From assembly GCA_004335635.1 (NCBI GenBank), contig QAXH01006121.1:322-30013 (forward strand): a stretch of DNA of 29,692 nucleotides. Reading direction: 5' to 3'. Source of the stretch: Chloromonas sp. AAM2 (lineage: Eukaryota; Chlorophyta; Chlorophyceae; Chlamydomonadales; Chlamydomonadaceae). Made by a program: the position numbers and the translations under genes. The notes under the pieces are model-generated. The model had not been told where the DNA came from. It saw nothing but the letters and a program-made list of their open reading frames with translations, and ran no database searches. Below are positions 9,501 through 21,500 of the stretch, piece by piece (position 1 is the stretch's first letter; each line of letters begins with the position of its first letter).

Positions 9501-12500
9501 CCACCAGTTGAAAATGAGCACGATGCTGTAATCAGAAGGTGCACCTTGAAATGCCGTAGGCCACCGCGTGCCTGAGCTGCAGGCAGTGGTCCAGGATGCC
9601 GCGCGCAAGCAGCCCGCGCAATGCCAGAATGTGCTGCCAGTGCACACCCTCGAACTGGCTCATGTCCAGGAACTCTTCAGCGGGCTTGTCATGTTCGGTG
9701 ATGCAACTCAGCAGGCTCTCCTGCAGGCGGTACTCAGCAGGCAGCGGCTTGCATTCTTGAAAATTGTCCGGTGTGCATCATGAACACATGAGTGTATGCA
9801 GGTCCCGTGCTATGCGTTGCTTGTGGCCATACCTTGAGAGGATGGTCGTTGCCGCCGGGCCGCATCCACCGCAGGTCGTGCAGCGGGTCATCAAGCACAC
9901 CCTGGGCCCACTGCTTCTTGAGACCAGGGAGCTTGTCGTTGAGTGCCTGACCTGGCAAAAGCCTGAGGCCGCTGTAAGCTCCAGGCCTGCACGTCCACAG
10001 CATGCAATACAGGTTTTGGAATGGCCTGGTTGAACCACACCGTGCCGGCCTACCACCGGCCTGGCAAGGGCGCTATTAGGCCCTTCCTTCCACGCACTTG
10101 GCAATGGAGTTGAAGTCCGAGATGCCGGTTAGCTCGGCCTTTTGCTTGCGTGCTTGCTTGGACACCACGTGCAGCAGAGCCTGGGTCGCATGGATGCGTG
10201 CATCTAGCGCGGGGAGGTTAGTGGAGCTGCCACATGCGTAAATGAGCTGGTACCTGCAGGTCCAGCAGCGAGTGCGAGTTTTCAAACAGCAGGCTCAGGA
10301 CACGGAACTGGCCACACAGCAGGAGTCAGCCTCTGCCACCCTAGCCTACCCTAGCCTATTGACAAGCTCACACAGTCTGCCCAAGTATTACTGCGCGGCT
10401 CTCACCGGTGGTGCAGCAGCTGATCTGACTCGTCAAGCAAGTCAACGTAATCCATCAATTCAAGCTCCTTCAACACACGGGCCACTAGCACTTGATCTGG
10501 GCCCTGATCCCGCAGCTCTTGCCATTTGAGCTTGAGAGACAGGCGATGCTCTGGTGCCACCAGCAGCAGGCCGCCGCCCTGCGCAAGCAAAGGACTAGCC
10601 GGCACATGGATTGCGCAAAGCTGGTAGTATGCAAAGCCTCCCTGCAAGACTAACGCAATGCAAGCACGCACCTTTTGGCAATAGCTCAGGCAGGCCTTCA
10701 TATTGCGTGCCTGCTCCTCTGTCAACTGCACGCCTCGATTGAAGGGCAGCAGGAAGATCTTGCGATTCAGCACGCTGGTGCAGAGATGCTGGTGCAGATG
10801 GTCAAAGGCTTCGTCCATGAGGGTGGACAGTAGGTTCAGCCGCACCTGCGGTTATGTGTGTGGTGCTGAACGTCAGGAAAGCGAGGTCATGCGCACACCT
10901 CACAAGTCGGCGCCGTACGCGCTGCGCATGAGTCTCGTGTTACGCAGTAGACTCACCAGCTGTTTCCCGTCAGCCCAGTGCAGCGCAAGCATGGGCAGGA
11001 TCAAGCGTGTCTTGCCCTCGCCCATATCGAGCTGCACAATGGCTCCAGGGTTGTGCAGCAGATGCTGGATCACGCAGTACTGAGACGGGCGGATCTGCAG
11101 CCGGCCCTCGACCTCGAACGCAAGCCACTGCGGATACTTGACCACGTCCCACACCCGCTCAACCAACAGCTCCTGCACGCGAACCATGCCGGCATCAGAA
11201 CAAATGGGCATTCGCCACACCAGACTGCAGCTTGGCCTGGATCAAGCCAGAGAGCGTGTTTCACTTGCCTGCACAAGCAGTTGGCGATACGGCTTCCCTC
11301 CGTCAGCGAAGGCCAGCAGGCGTTCCAGTCTGTCCTCCAGGACGCACAACTGGAGCCACACACTGGTGGCCTGGTGCAGCATGGAAACCGCCTTGCCAGA
11401 CAGGAAAGGGTTAAACACGCGCAGCAACTCGGGCTGCCAAGCCACCCGCACCAGGTCCAGCACGCTGGCACGGGGGGCGCTGAATGCGGCCCGCAGCAAC
11501 CTGAAGCTGATGCTGTGGTACCCTGTTGCGGCTGGAACAGCTGTGATGTACCGCATCAGGTGTTGCTCTACTTGCTCGCGCCAGGACAGCACTTGCACCT
11601 GCATGCCGGGCAAACGCATGTCAGACAATCTGAAGGCTGCAAGGCCAGCACAGGCTCTGACTGTGAGATGCCGTGTCAGACATGGCTTGGTGCAAGGACG
11701 GCTGTATTCAGGCACGGCCTAGCCGTGGGGCATGGCTCGCACACTGCTCACCGCAGTCTAGCAGTGCAAGCAAGCCACCCACCTGGTGTGCCTGCAGCGT
11801 CTTGCTGAGGTCCGTCAGGGTTGCCTGATCCACCTTGTGCACAGTCATCTTGTGATGCGCCTCCCAGCTTGCCTTGAGCTCCGCATGCATGATTTTCGCC
11901 AGGGGCTGGGCCTCCTCCCCGCCGTCGTGCAAAGGATACGGTGCGGCTTCCTCATTGTCCTCTGGTTGCTGTGCCGTGAGCAGCTGCTTGAGGCTTTGCT
12001 CTGTCGTCTGGATCGTGTCTGCGCTGATGGGGCAAGGTGGCACTTCCACTGGCAGGTAGCGCTTCTGGATGAGCCAAGTCGGCTCCGCCTTCCTGCTGCG
12101 GTGGCTGCCGAACACGTGTTCTTCCTCCTCCTCAGTGAGAGCGTCACGCAGGAGCAAGCTGCTGGGGTGGCCAGTGCTGTGCGCTGCCTGCTCAAACTGC
12201 ACAAAGCTCGTGTTAGCGTCCGGGTTCAGATTTGGCGGCGTCTTCATATCCACAAGGTACAGGTGGCGGACCTGCCATGACGCCAGCTCCACTTCGTAGG
12301 CCATGGAGTGGAGGGCAGGGGTGAGGTGGCCGCCAAGCATGGCCACAGCACTAAGAGGTTTGTGTTTGGCTTCCTCGTCAGTCAGCGGCCTGTTGACCCA
12401 GCACTGGCGCAGCAGCTGCAGAGCTGTCTGGCCCCCGGTCAGATGGCTTGCTGGCTCTGGCAGAAGCGTGCCTGAGCCGGCGTACAGCGCTGCCAGCTGC

Positions 12501-15500
12501 AGGCGTGCGGCAATGGAGGTGGCGCAGAGATGGCGCAGACGGCCGTGCAGCTCATAACGATGCACCTGCACAAACGCCCATACAGGCAACTTGAGAGCAC
12601 TGCGCAGCTGGCCCTCCGCAGCGCCTGGGGATGTTCTGATCATGAAGCAGCTTGCGTGCATCAGCCACTTACTTTGAGTTTAGCTGTACAGTCCTTGTTG
12701 CTTGTGTCCACCTGCACGTAGCCGATGCCTGGCGCCAGCTTTTCAGGATCGCGCTCCACGCTGACAGTGCCAGCCGGCACCAGCAGCAGCTCTGTAGCTG
12801 ACGACAGGCCAACCCTGAGCCTTTCTCCGGGCAGCTGCTCCAGCATCAGGCACTGCGTCACGCCATGCAGCGTGTGCTGCAACTGCTGTTGCAGGGCCAG
12901 CTGGTACCCAACGAAATCCAACGACATGAGGCGCCCCTTTTGGACCTCAAACTCCAGGCTAAACCGCGGCAGCTCGTAGTGCGTGGCAGCGCTGACGGTG
13001 GTGGCTGCCGCTGCATTGCTGCAGCCCTGGGCATTAAGGCGTGCAAAGGCATGCACATACTTGGGGCCCTCAACCTTGGCCAGCACGCCCAACACAGGGG
13101 AGCTCTCTGGCAGCATCAGCACGTCTGTCAGTTCTGTGGCCAGGCTACGGTTGTTCAGCTGCGTCCAGGGTTGGCTGCGGAGGTGTATTGGCACACGCAT
13201 GCACGCAAGCTGGGATGGCGCGCCCTCTGGCTGCGTCAGCTGCACGTAGAAATGCTCATCCCGCTCTGTGAAGGTGAGGGGTCGCAGCAGGATGATGCCG
13301 CGCTCCCTGCAAGGCACCGTACAGTGGCGTTATTGCGTTTGTCTGGATCCCTTTGTTGCAGGTACTGCAGCAGTTGGAAAGCCAATCAGCAGCTCACCTG
13401 TTGAGCCAATGGCTGTACATCTTCCGCAGCCTGATCGGCAGCTCATGTCCCCACGACGTGCACTGGTTGTCCTCTCCCCCGTGCAGCAGCTCAAGCACTA
13501 CGCCCTCGCCGTCAGCAGGGCTGACAGGCACCTCCGTAATGGCCAGCTGCTGGCCGTCCGCACTCAAGGCGAAACGGTACTTGCACTCTCTAATCGGCTT
13601 GGTTGTCTCCAGCACGTTGCCAGCTGTGCACACCACCTCAAAGTTGGCGACGCCGAATGTGCGCAGGAACACACGGTGCTGTGTGATTGTGCGTGGCAGC
13701 CGGCCTGGTCGCTCCCCATTCAACAGGACGGTGCCATCCAGCAGGTTGATCGCATAAATTTGGTTGTCGCTCCAGGCATAGAAGGACACGGACAGGGTGT
13801 AACCCGGGTATTTGTGGTTGTCCCAGGTGAGTGTTGCCGGTGTCTGCTGCTGCAGGATTGCCCGCACTGCCTCAGTCAGCAGCTGTGGGTGCTGCTGGGC
13901 CAGCTGCAGCACCTCCTGGTGACGGCTGGCCATCACGCTGTGGCAGCGAACGCGCAGGTTCTCCAGCTCTTCTCTCAAGTGCTTGTTCTGCAGGAGGATG
14001 TCTGCATGCCTGATCAGGGCCATCAGCCGAACCATCCGCGCTGCATCCCGCTGTTCCAGCGGGACAGTCCCGGCAAAGCACAGCAGCGCCGCCATGCGCA
14101 AGCGGCACTGGCGGGCCTGCAATTGTTCTTCTGCAGCCTCGTTGTTGGCTTCCACGGCTTTGTCGACCTGCTGCTGCGGCTGGCCGTCTGCAGCAGTGGC
14201 GGTCATGTCTGCAAACCGCCGCATGATGTTGAGGTTTGGAGGCGTGCGGAAGCTGCCCAGGTAAGCCGCCATCTCCCCCAGAAGCAGCAGCACATCATGC
14301 TCACGCGGCTTGTGCTTGAGCTCGTCTGCCAGGCGCAGCAGCTCAGCCTCCAGAGTGTCCAGCACGCCGCCTTCCACTGCCCAGTCACAGCGCCAGCGCA
14401 GGGAGGGAGCGAGGGTGTGTTGTTGATCCAGGCCCAGCTGGCCCAGCTGGTACAGGGTCTGCCGCACAAGGGCACCCACAGCTGGGTGCGCCAAGGGCCA
14501 AACATTGGAGTGCAGCGCAGAGCAGAGCCTGCGGCCGGACGCAAGCATGACACCATGGTGCTGCCAGGAGCCTGGGGTGAAGCAATGTCCTTGCCCAGGG
14601 TTTTGATTAGGCAGGCAGGCCAAAATAACCACTGGGGATAAGTTTGTTTTTATTCACAAAGCGGAGAATGTATTTCAACCCAGAGATGCCGTATCTCCGG
14701 TCATACCCAACTCTGCGGGAAACAAATGAACACCGTAGATACACCTACGCCCCTCAACGGCGGTTTCTTTAAATTTCTGGCAGTTTCCGCGCACAGAAAC
14801 AGCCGCACTACTGGTGCGGGTGAATTGCCTGTGGGCACGTTGGCTGCTGCTGTAACGTCAGAATTGCAAAAACACAGCTGGGCATTGAACCGTATATCTG
14901 CGCCCATACTACCGGAGGTCAAGAAGTAATTGAATACCAGAGCTTTATGATCTGCGGTCCACTCGGTTCCATTTGACATGTGATCAGTTACGCCACTATA
15001 GTAGTTCCGAAGCCCACAAAACATACTAAGACCCGAATTATCTTGCAGAAAAGTAATCAGTTATATCTGCAATGTAGCTCTGATCTCTGGCTAAACGAAA
15101 CCCTGGGCAAGGAGCCTAACATTGACTGAAACTCCTGCATGCCTCACCTGCGGAACTGGCCCAGTGGATACGACCTCAGCTGACCAAACGCCAGGAAGCC
15201 TGGCTTTGAGAGCCAGCTGCTGGGGCGCAGATGCTGTTGCGCCATAGACAAATTGCCACGGTCGTTGCTGGTCTGCGCATGGCTGAGCATTTGCCCCATT
15301 GCCCACTGCAGGCGGTCTCTGGTGGTCAGCCGCTGCCCCCTGCTTCCTGCATCCCCGTCTTCGTCGTCATCGATGACGGGGTCCAGCTGCTCCGTGAACC
15401 ACCTGACGACTGCCTGCCGCACGGCGTCAGGAGTGGTGGCAGGAGTGGAAACGGCGAACGAGTTGAAGGGCTCGTGCAGCTTCAGGCCCAAGTCCTTGCC

Positions 15501-18500
15501 ACCGCTTGTCCAGCGCATGACAGGTGCCATCAAATCGGGCGCCCACACCCCATCCAACCGCTTCATGCCTAGCACGTGTTGATGGTCAAAGGCCGGCTTC
15601 ACTGTCCTGGCCTCGAGCAGAATGGTGCCCGCCTGGGCCTTGAAGTGGCCGCTGTGGTCGTTGAAATGGGCAGTCAGGTTGGTGCTCTCCTTTTCTGGGA
15701 TCTGCTTGTCAGCAATGCAGCTGATCACGGCCTGTGCATCTTCATGTGCCGCCGGCACAAGCTGCTGCTGCGCGAGGAAGCTGAGGTGAGCAAGGTGCCG
15801 GAGCAGCGGCGGCATGCGAAAGAAGAAGAGCCACCGGAGCGCCTTCATTTCGTCGTCAGGCAAAGGTTGGACCACCGGCGACGGCGGCTTCATGGCCTGC
15901 TCCCGTCTGGCTTCATTTTGCTGGATGCGCCACTTGACGTTGTTCTCATTGCTGACCCAGTCGTTGTATTGGTATTGGAGCTTCTTGCGCTCTTCCATCA
16001 GCTCCTTGGGCGTCTCGTGGTATTGGTGCGCCAGCTGGTTTACCTCAGCCTCTGCCTTGTCCCTCTCCTTGTAAAGGCCTTCCAACGATTGCTGCAGTTG
16101 CTCCACCTCCCGCTGCTTTTGCTGCACCTCCTGCCAGTGTGTTTCCACGCGCGCCTCGGCGTTGTGCTGCTCCTGATGCAGCAGCGGGACCAGCTCGCTG
16201 CCGTCTCGCTTTGTGTAGACCTCGGCCATCTCAAACGTGGCAGCCCCATTGTCCCGCAGGCTGAACGCCTCCCGCTCGAGCTTGGTGCGCGCGTGCAGGT
16301 AGGCAGCGACTGCCAGCGCTGCATCCAGGGCCAGCTTGTCCGACAGCACCAGGTGCCACAGGTCGCTGGGATGCAGGCACACGCCGTAGTTGCCCACCAG
16401 CGGATATGCGTTCACGGTGGCCGTATGTGTGAGGCAGTAGGCCACCCAGTGCACCGGCAAGTGCCGACTGCGCTGCTCCACACGCATGCACTTTTGCTGC
16501 AACGGCTTCAGCTGCTGCTGTTGCTGCTGAGGCTGTGCCAGGAACACCTGCATCTTGGAGCTGTACATGCCGATCACCTGGGCCAGGGCGTCAACCTCAG
16601 CTGTGTCAAGGACTGGCATGTCCCGGCAGGCGTAGCTGAACATCACATGCTCCACACCGCGCAGCAGCAACTGGGTAGTGCTGCCCTGCTGGTATGGTGC
16701 CAAAAACTGCAGCCAAGCCAGCAGCTTGGTGGGCGTTGCGTCCTGGGGCAGCATTGGCAGGCTGCCCAGGTTGAGGCCTGTCAGCTTGCTGACCGCATCC
16801 AAACCCTCCGCCCCCGCCCCCACAGACACCGCAGCTGGCGCTGAACCGCGTGGCAAGCGGAAGGTGCCCGTGCTAGCCGTGTCGGTCAGGTCTGGCAGCG
16901 TGTAACGCGCAGAAATGGCTGCCGCCTGCTGGGTTACCACGTCTGTCAGCTGCTGGCTGATCTTGCCGCACACAGCCTCAAAATAGGCCATGTCGTGGCC
17001 TTCAGAGGCCAGCTGTGCGGCCTGGGTGGCCACGCAGCGCAGGGCGGTCACCAGCGCATTGACAGCGCTGGGGCCGGGGTCTGGCAGCTGCCGCCTCAGG
17101 CCGAGCAGCACCCAGAGGTGAAAGCGCAACATGCTGTGGCGGTAGACCAGATCTGTCGGTTGCTTCTTGTCGGTGAATGCACCCCCGCGTTGGAACAGCA
17201 CCTGCATGGAGCCAAAAGATGCATGGGTGGCGCACCTATGGTTTGAGCTGCGTCACGCACAGCCCAACCAGTTTGCTGCTTGTGAGTCAACAGGCCTGTC
17301 AGAGACTCCCCCAGTAGGCATCAGCGCTTACCTGTATGGTTTCTCGGACCAAGGGCCACGTGGTCTCCCTCTGTTGCCCGTTGTCACTTTGCTGCACAAC
17401 CGCTGTGAAGGCGTGGTGCGGGCGAGTCTCCACGGATGGCTCCTTGCCCTCCGCAGAGCTGTTGCCGAAGACCATGCATGCGTCCTGTGCCGCCGCGGCG
17501 ATGAAGTCGGGGGTGCCCCTGGCCGAGGCTAGCGCTTTATTGCCCTCACGCTGCTTAACCTGCTCCAAGAGCGAGTTTGTGAAGTCGCTTAAACGAGCCT
17601 TGGGGACCACGCCGGACCACAGGATGGCGTGGCCGTTGGGCACGCTGGTGTGCTGCCATGGCGTGCCGGCACTGCAAGGGGAAGAGCAACACACGAGGTC
17701 ACGTGCGAATCCTGCGGCAAGCAAGATCAATGCAGCAAGCAGGCACTCGCATGCCTAGGAGCCGCACCTTGTGCTGTGAAGGTGGAAGTTCCAAGCGTCA
17801 AGGCCTAGTAGGAGCAGATGCACGGAGCCCGCCAGGGCGCTGGTGCTGTCTGCACCGCCAAGCTTCAGAAGGGCGCAACCATAACCAGGGAAAAAATGGG
17901 CGTTGCGCAAAGCGTTTGCCGCGGCGCACAGGGCCGCCAGCCACAGTTTGGGCAGGCCTGGGATGCTACCCTGAGCAACAACCGATGTTGCAGTGGCCTC
18001 GGGCACCTGCAAGGATCGTAGCAAGTGGACAGCTGGCTTGTGTGGCCTGTGCCGCGACTGCAATGAGTTGTGCGAGGCTACTGAGCTTGGCCAGGACACA
18101 AGGGGATGCTAGCTGCACTAAACATCAACGTACCAGCTGTGCAAATGCAGCCCAGGCGGCGATGAGTTCGTTGGCCTCGCCTTGGCTTTGGTCCTGACGT
18201 GCGGGGTAGTCAGGCAAGTCACACATGTGCCTCAGCAGCTGCATGGCGTTGTCAGGGCCTTCCATGTCCTCGTATGGCAGTTCAGGGGTGGGTTGCAGCT
18301 CATCAGGGATTGCAATTGGCGGCTCAGGGGTGGATTGCAGCTCGTCAGGGATTGTCATTGGTGGCTCAGGGGTGGATGGCAGCTCATCAGGGAATGCGAT
18401 GATGGTTGACGGTGTCCTGGCCTCCTGCCATGCGGCGTTGAAGGCCTTGACCCAGGTGGCCCACTGAAGGCCCAGGCAGAGCAGCTGACCCTGCAGCAGC

Positions 18501-21500
18501 GGCTGCACCGTCCACAGCAGCGTCTCAAACGACTGCCTGTTGGTGGCGGCCTGAGCTGCCGACTGCTCCGGCTGTGAAGCTTTGCTGCCGACGGCGTCAT
18601 GGTCTGCTGCTGTGGGTGCTTCTGTGGCTGGTTGATGGTTAGCTTCCCCAGCGCTGCCTGTCTGATCAGCGGGTTGCCCACCCGCAGCGCTGCCTGTCCG
18701 ATCAGCGGGTTGCCCACCCGCAGCGCTGCCTGTCTGCACTGGGGTGATGGTGGCGTGCAGGATCTCAAATGCGCAGAGCACCTCCTGCACGAGTACTCCG
18801 GCCGCCTGCAGGCCGTGCAGTTGGCCATTGTCCAGCACCCCTGCCGCTGTCAGCACTGCATTCAGACACGGGAAGACAGCGAGGTTGTGCACCTGCTGCA
18901 GCAGGCTTGCGCTCAGCCCGTGCACGTGCGCAACCAGCTCGCGCACGCTGGCCAGGCTGGAGATGGCGCTGCCGTCTTGGCTGCTGGCCAGCTGCTGCTG
19001 CAGGTGCAGGAGCGTTTCCAGGACTGCGCCCAGGTGGGCCACCACCGCCTGGCGCACACTGCGCACTTGCTCCAGCAACGCTGCGATCACGTGCCGGGAG
19101 GGGCTCACGGTGCTGCCCAGGGGCAGGGGCATGAGCTTGACGCTGCCCGACTGCCCACCTACACCCACAGCTCCTGTACTCTGTGGGCCTTGGCCAGGGT
19201 GGTCGTCCAAAGCAGTGTCATCGTCAGCATTATATCCGGGCCAGAGATCTGGGGCAGGCGGCTCTTGCACAAGGAGTGTGCGTTCCGCCAGCCGCAGCAC
19301 AGCTGTGCTGGTGTCGAGCAACCGCCTCACTCGCAGCGCGGCATCCGCCAGAATGGCCATCAAGGGTGACACGCTACGGGTGCTACGCGTTGCCCGTCGC
19401 TTTGCAAGCTGCCCGGCGGGGTCCGCAGCTGGCTGTGCGCTGCTGGCTGGACCAGGGTCTGGACCTGTGGGTTGCCGGTCTGCCGCCTGTGTGGTGCTGG
19501 CCGGGTCAACAGCTGAGCGTGCTTGATGTGCACTGTGCTGCTGGCGGTCGGCTGGGGAGCTTTGCTGCGCCTCAGTGCCTTGCTCCTGTGCAGGAGTTGA
19601 TGCTGGCCGGACCGCCTTCTGCTCCTGTGGCGTGCCGGGCTCGGAGGGTCCATCAGGCAGCACGCTGGTTGAGCCACCAAGGCTAGTGTCACTCGTTTTT
19701 TGGGAGGCCTGTGCGATTACTACGGTACTGGCAGAGGGCCTCCTGCCCATATTGGTGTGCCTTGGTCTGCCCTGAGGAGGCAATGGCAATTGACTGGCTG
19801 TGCTGGCAGACTGGCTGGTCGGTGTGTTGCTATTGCCGCTGGCCTGGCCTGAGGAGACTGCAGCGGGTATCCTGAGCATCAGCGGCGGAGATGATGCTCT
19901 TGTGTCCGCGCCCTTGCTGGTAATGAGGTTCTCCATTTCAGTGGATGTTGCGGCCTTGTCCTTGTTGGTGACGTCCAGTATGGCGTTGCGAGCACTGCAG
20001 CTGACAAGACTGGTCGTGCATGGATCCGAGCATGCACTTACGGCATCTTCACCTGCAACCATGCACACATGCATGGGCAGGCAATTAACAGATGGTCTTC
20101 AGAAATCTGTAACTGACTGCCGCAGGAGCTTCCACTGCGCTATTGCGCTGTGAAGACGGACAGGGAAGGGCTGCAGGGGGGGGTTGGTCGATGCAGAGCA
20201 CTTACCGACAGAAGTGAGTAGCTTCATCAGGCTAGCCAGGGAGGGCAGAGGGAGCAGCTCGTCTTCAGGAGCATTCAGGTCGGGCAGCTCAATGAGCAGC
20301 AGCTCCTGGATGGTTGGGCCGTCGCCTTTGCCCCCAGCAGCGTCAGTTCCCATGCCAATGGACGTTTGCGTGCTGATCCACTGCCGCAGCAAGAGGTTGA
20401 GTTGTTTTTTTCGGACCCGAGCTGATGCTGCACCCAGGCCTGCGACCCGATCACCAGGTTGCTGATTGGCACGGCGCCATCGAAGGTCCCGGCCGCGTTT
20501 GTACCGCTGCCTGGCGACGGGGGCGACGGGCTGAGGTCAACTGCGGGGATCGGTACGGCATCCGGCATGGCAGCTCCTGGAGGGTCGGCGGTGAGGGTTA
20601 GCGAAAGCCTGACCTGAACAGTTTGCAGGAACTGCTGCAGATCTGCTAGGCGCGCATCCCCATCTACAATGCCGCCGGCCCTCTTGGCGTGCAGTAGGCC
20701 GATACGCAGGTTGGCGAGGGCAGCCCTCACCCTGGTCAAGTAGGCGAGCACGGCACTCGGCTCCAGCCCGCCCAGCAAGCTCTGCAGCAGTGCAGGACAT
20801 GCACGTTATTCAGGACTGCAAGCCACGTTGCCAAATCAGCAGCTCAGAAAGAGGCAGGCCTACATCGGTTATTGACATCTGGATGATGAGAGAATGTTGT
20901 GGACGCACCGGGCTTATGTCGGCCAACCGCGATCGCAGCTCTTGAATGATCAGCAACAGGTCTTGCTCCCGCTGCTTGTGTTGTCGCAGCAAAATAACCA
21001 CCTTCTCCCGCCACCGCTGGCGCTCCATGCGCAGGACGACCTTGGATGCCTTGTCGCAGCAACCCATGTTTGCTTGCACGCCGACCTCAGCGTGTGCGAT
21101 TGCCTCGTTGCAGCACTGTATGCCGATGCTCCGCCGCGCCTTAGCCGTGCTCGCGTTTGGCCCATTGCCTTTGCCGTACACGCGCCGCATGATTGCAATG
21201 CGGTCTTCCCGTGGCATGTTGACGAAGTTGTACCGCCGGCCTGACGGCTCGCAGTAACCCTTGGTCCGCATCTGCACAGCCAAGCCACGCAGCCATCAGC
21301 CATCCCCATCACGCAAGACGGTGCGATCTGGGGTTGTCTCGGTGTGTAGCCCCCCTGATGCAGTCCCTATACATAAGACGTGCCAGTGCGGCACTCCCAG
21401 CACATCTGCTTAGCCTCTCACCTCCGTGAATGCCTCGTCCAAGACCTCATCCAGCGTGTGGATGAAGGTGGCCGTGTCCTTGCCGGGCGGCGGGATGTCC

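Noticed and set aside
13268..14641. 457-codon plus-strand open frame
   Set aside because: It is the antisense shadow of the 1.1-kb exon of the giant gene; the minus strand carries family-like sequence and fitting splice sites.
15576..16844. 422-codon plus-strand open frame rich in Leu and Gln
   Set aside because: It is antisense to the coiled-coil exon of the giant gene; the Leu runs mirror Gln/Glu/Lys-rich codons.
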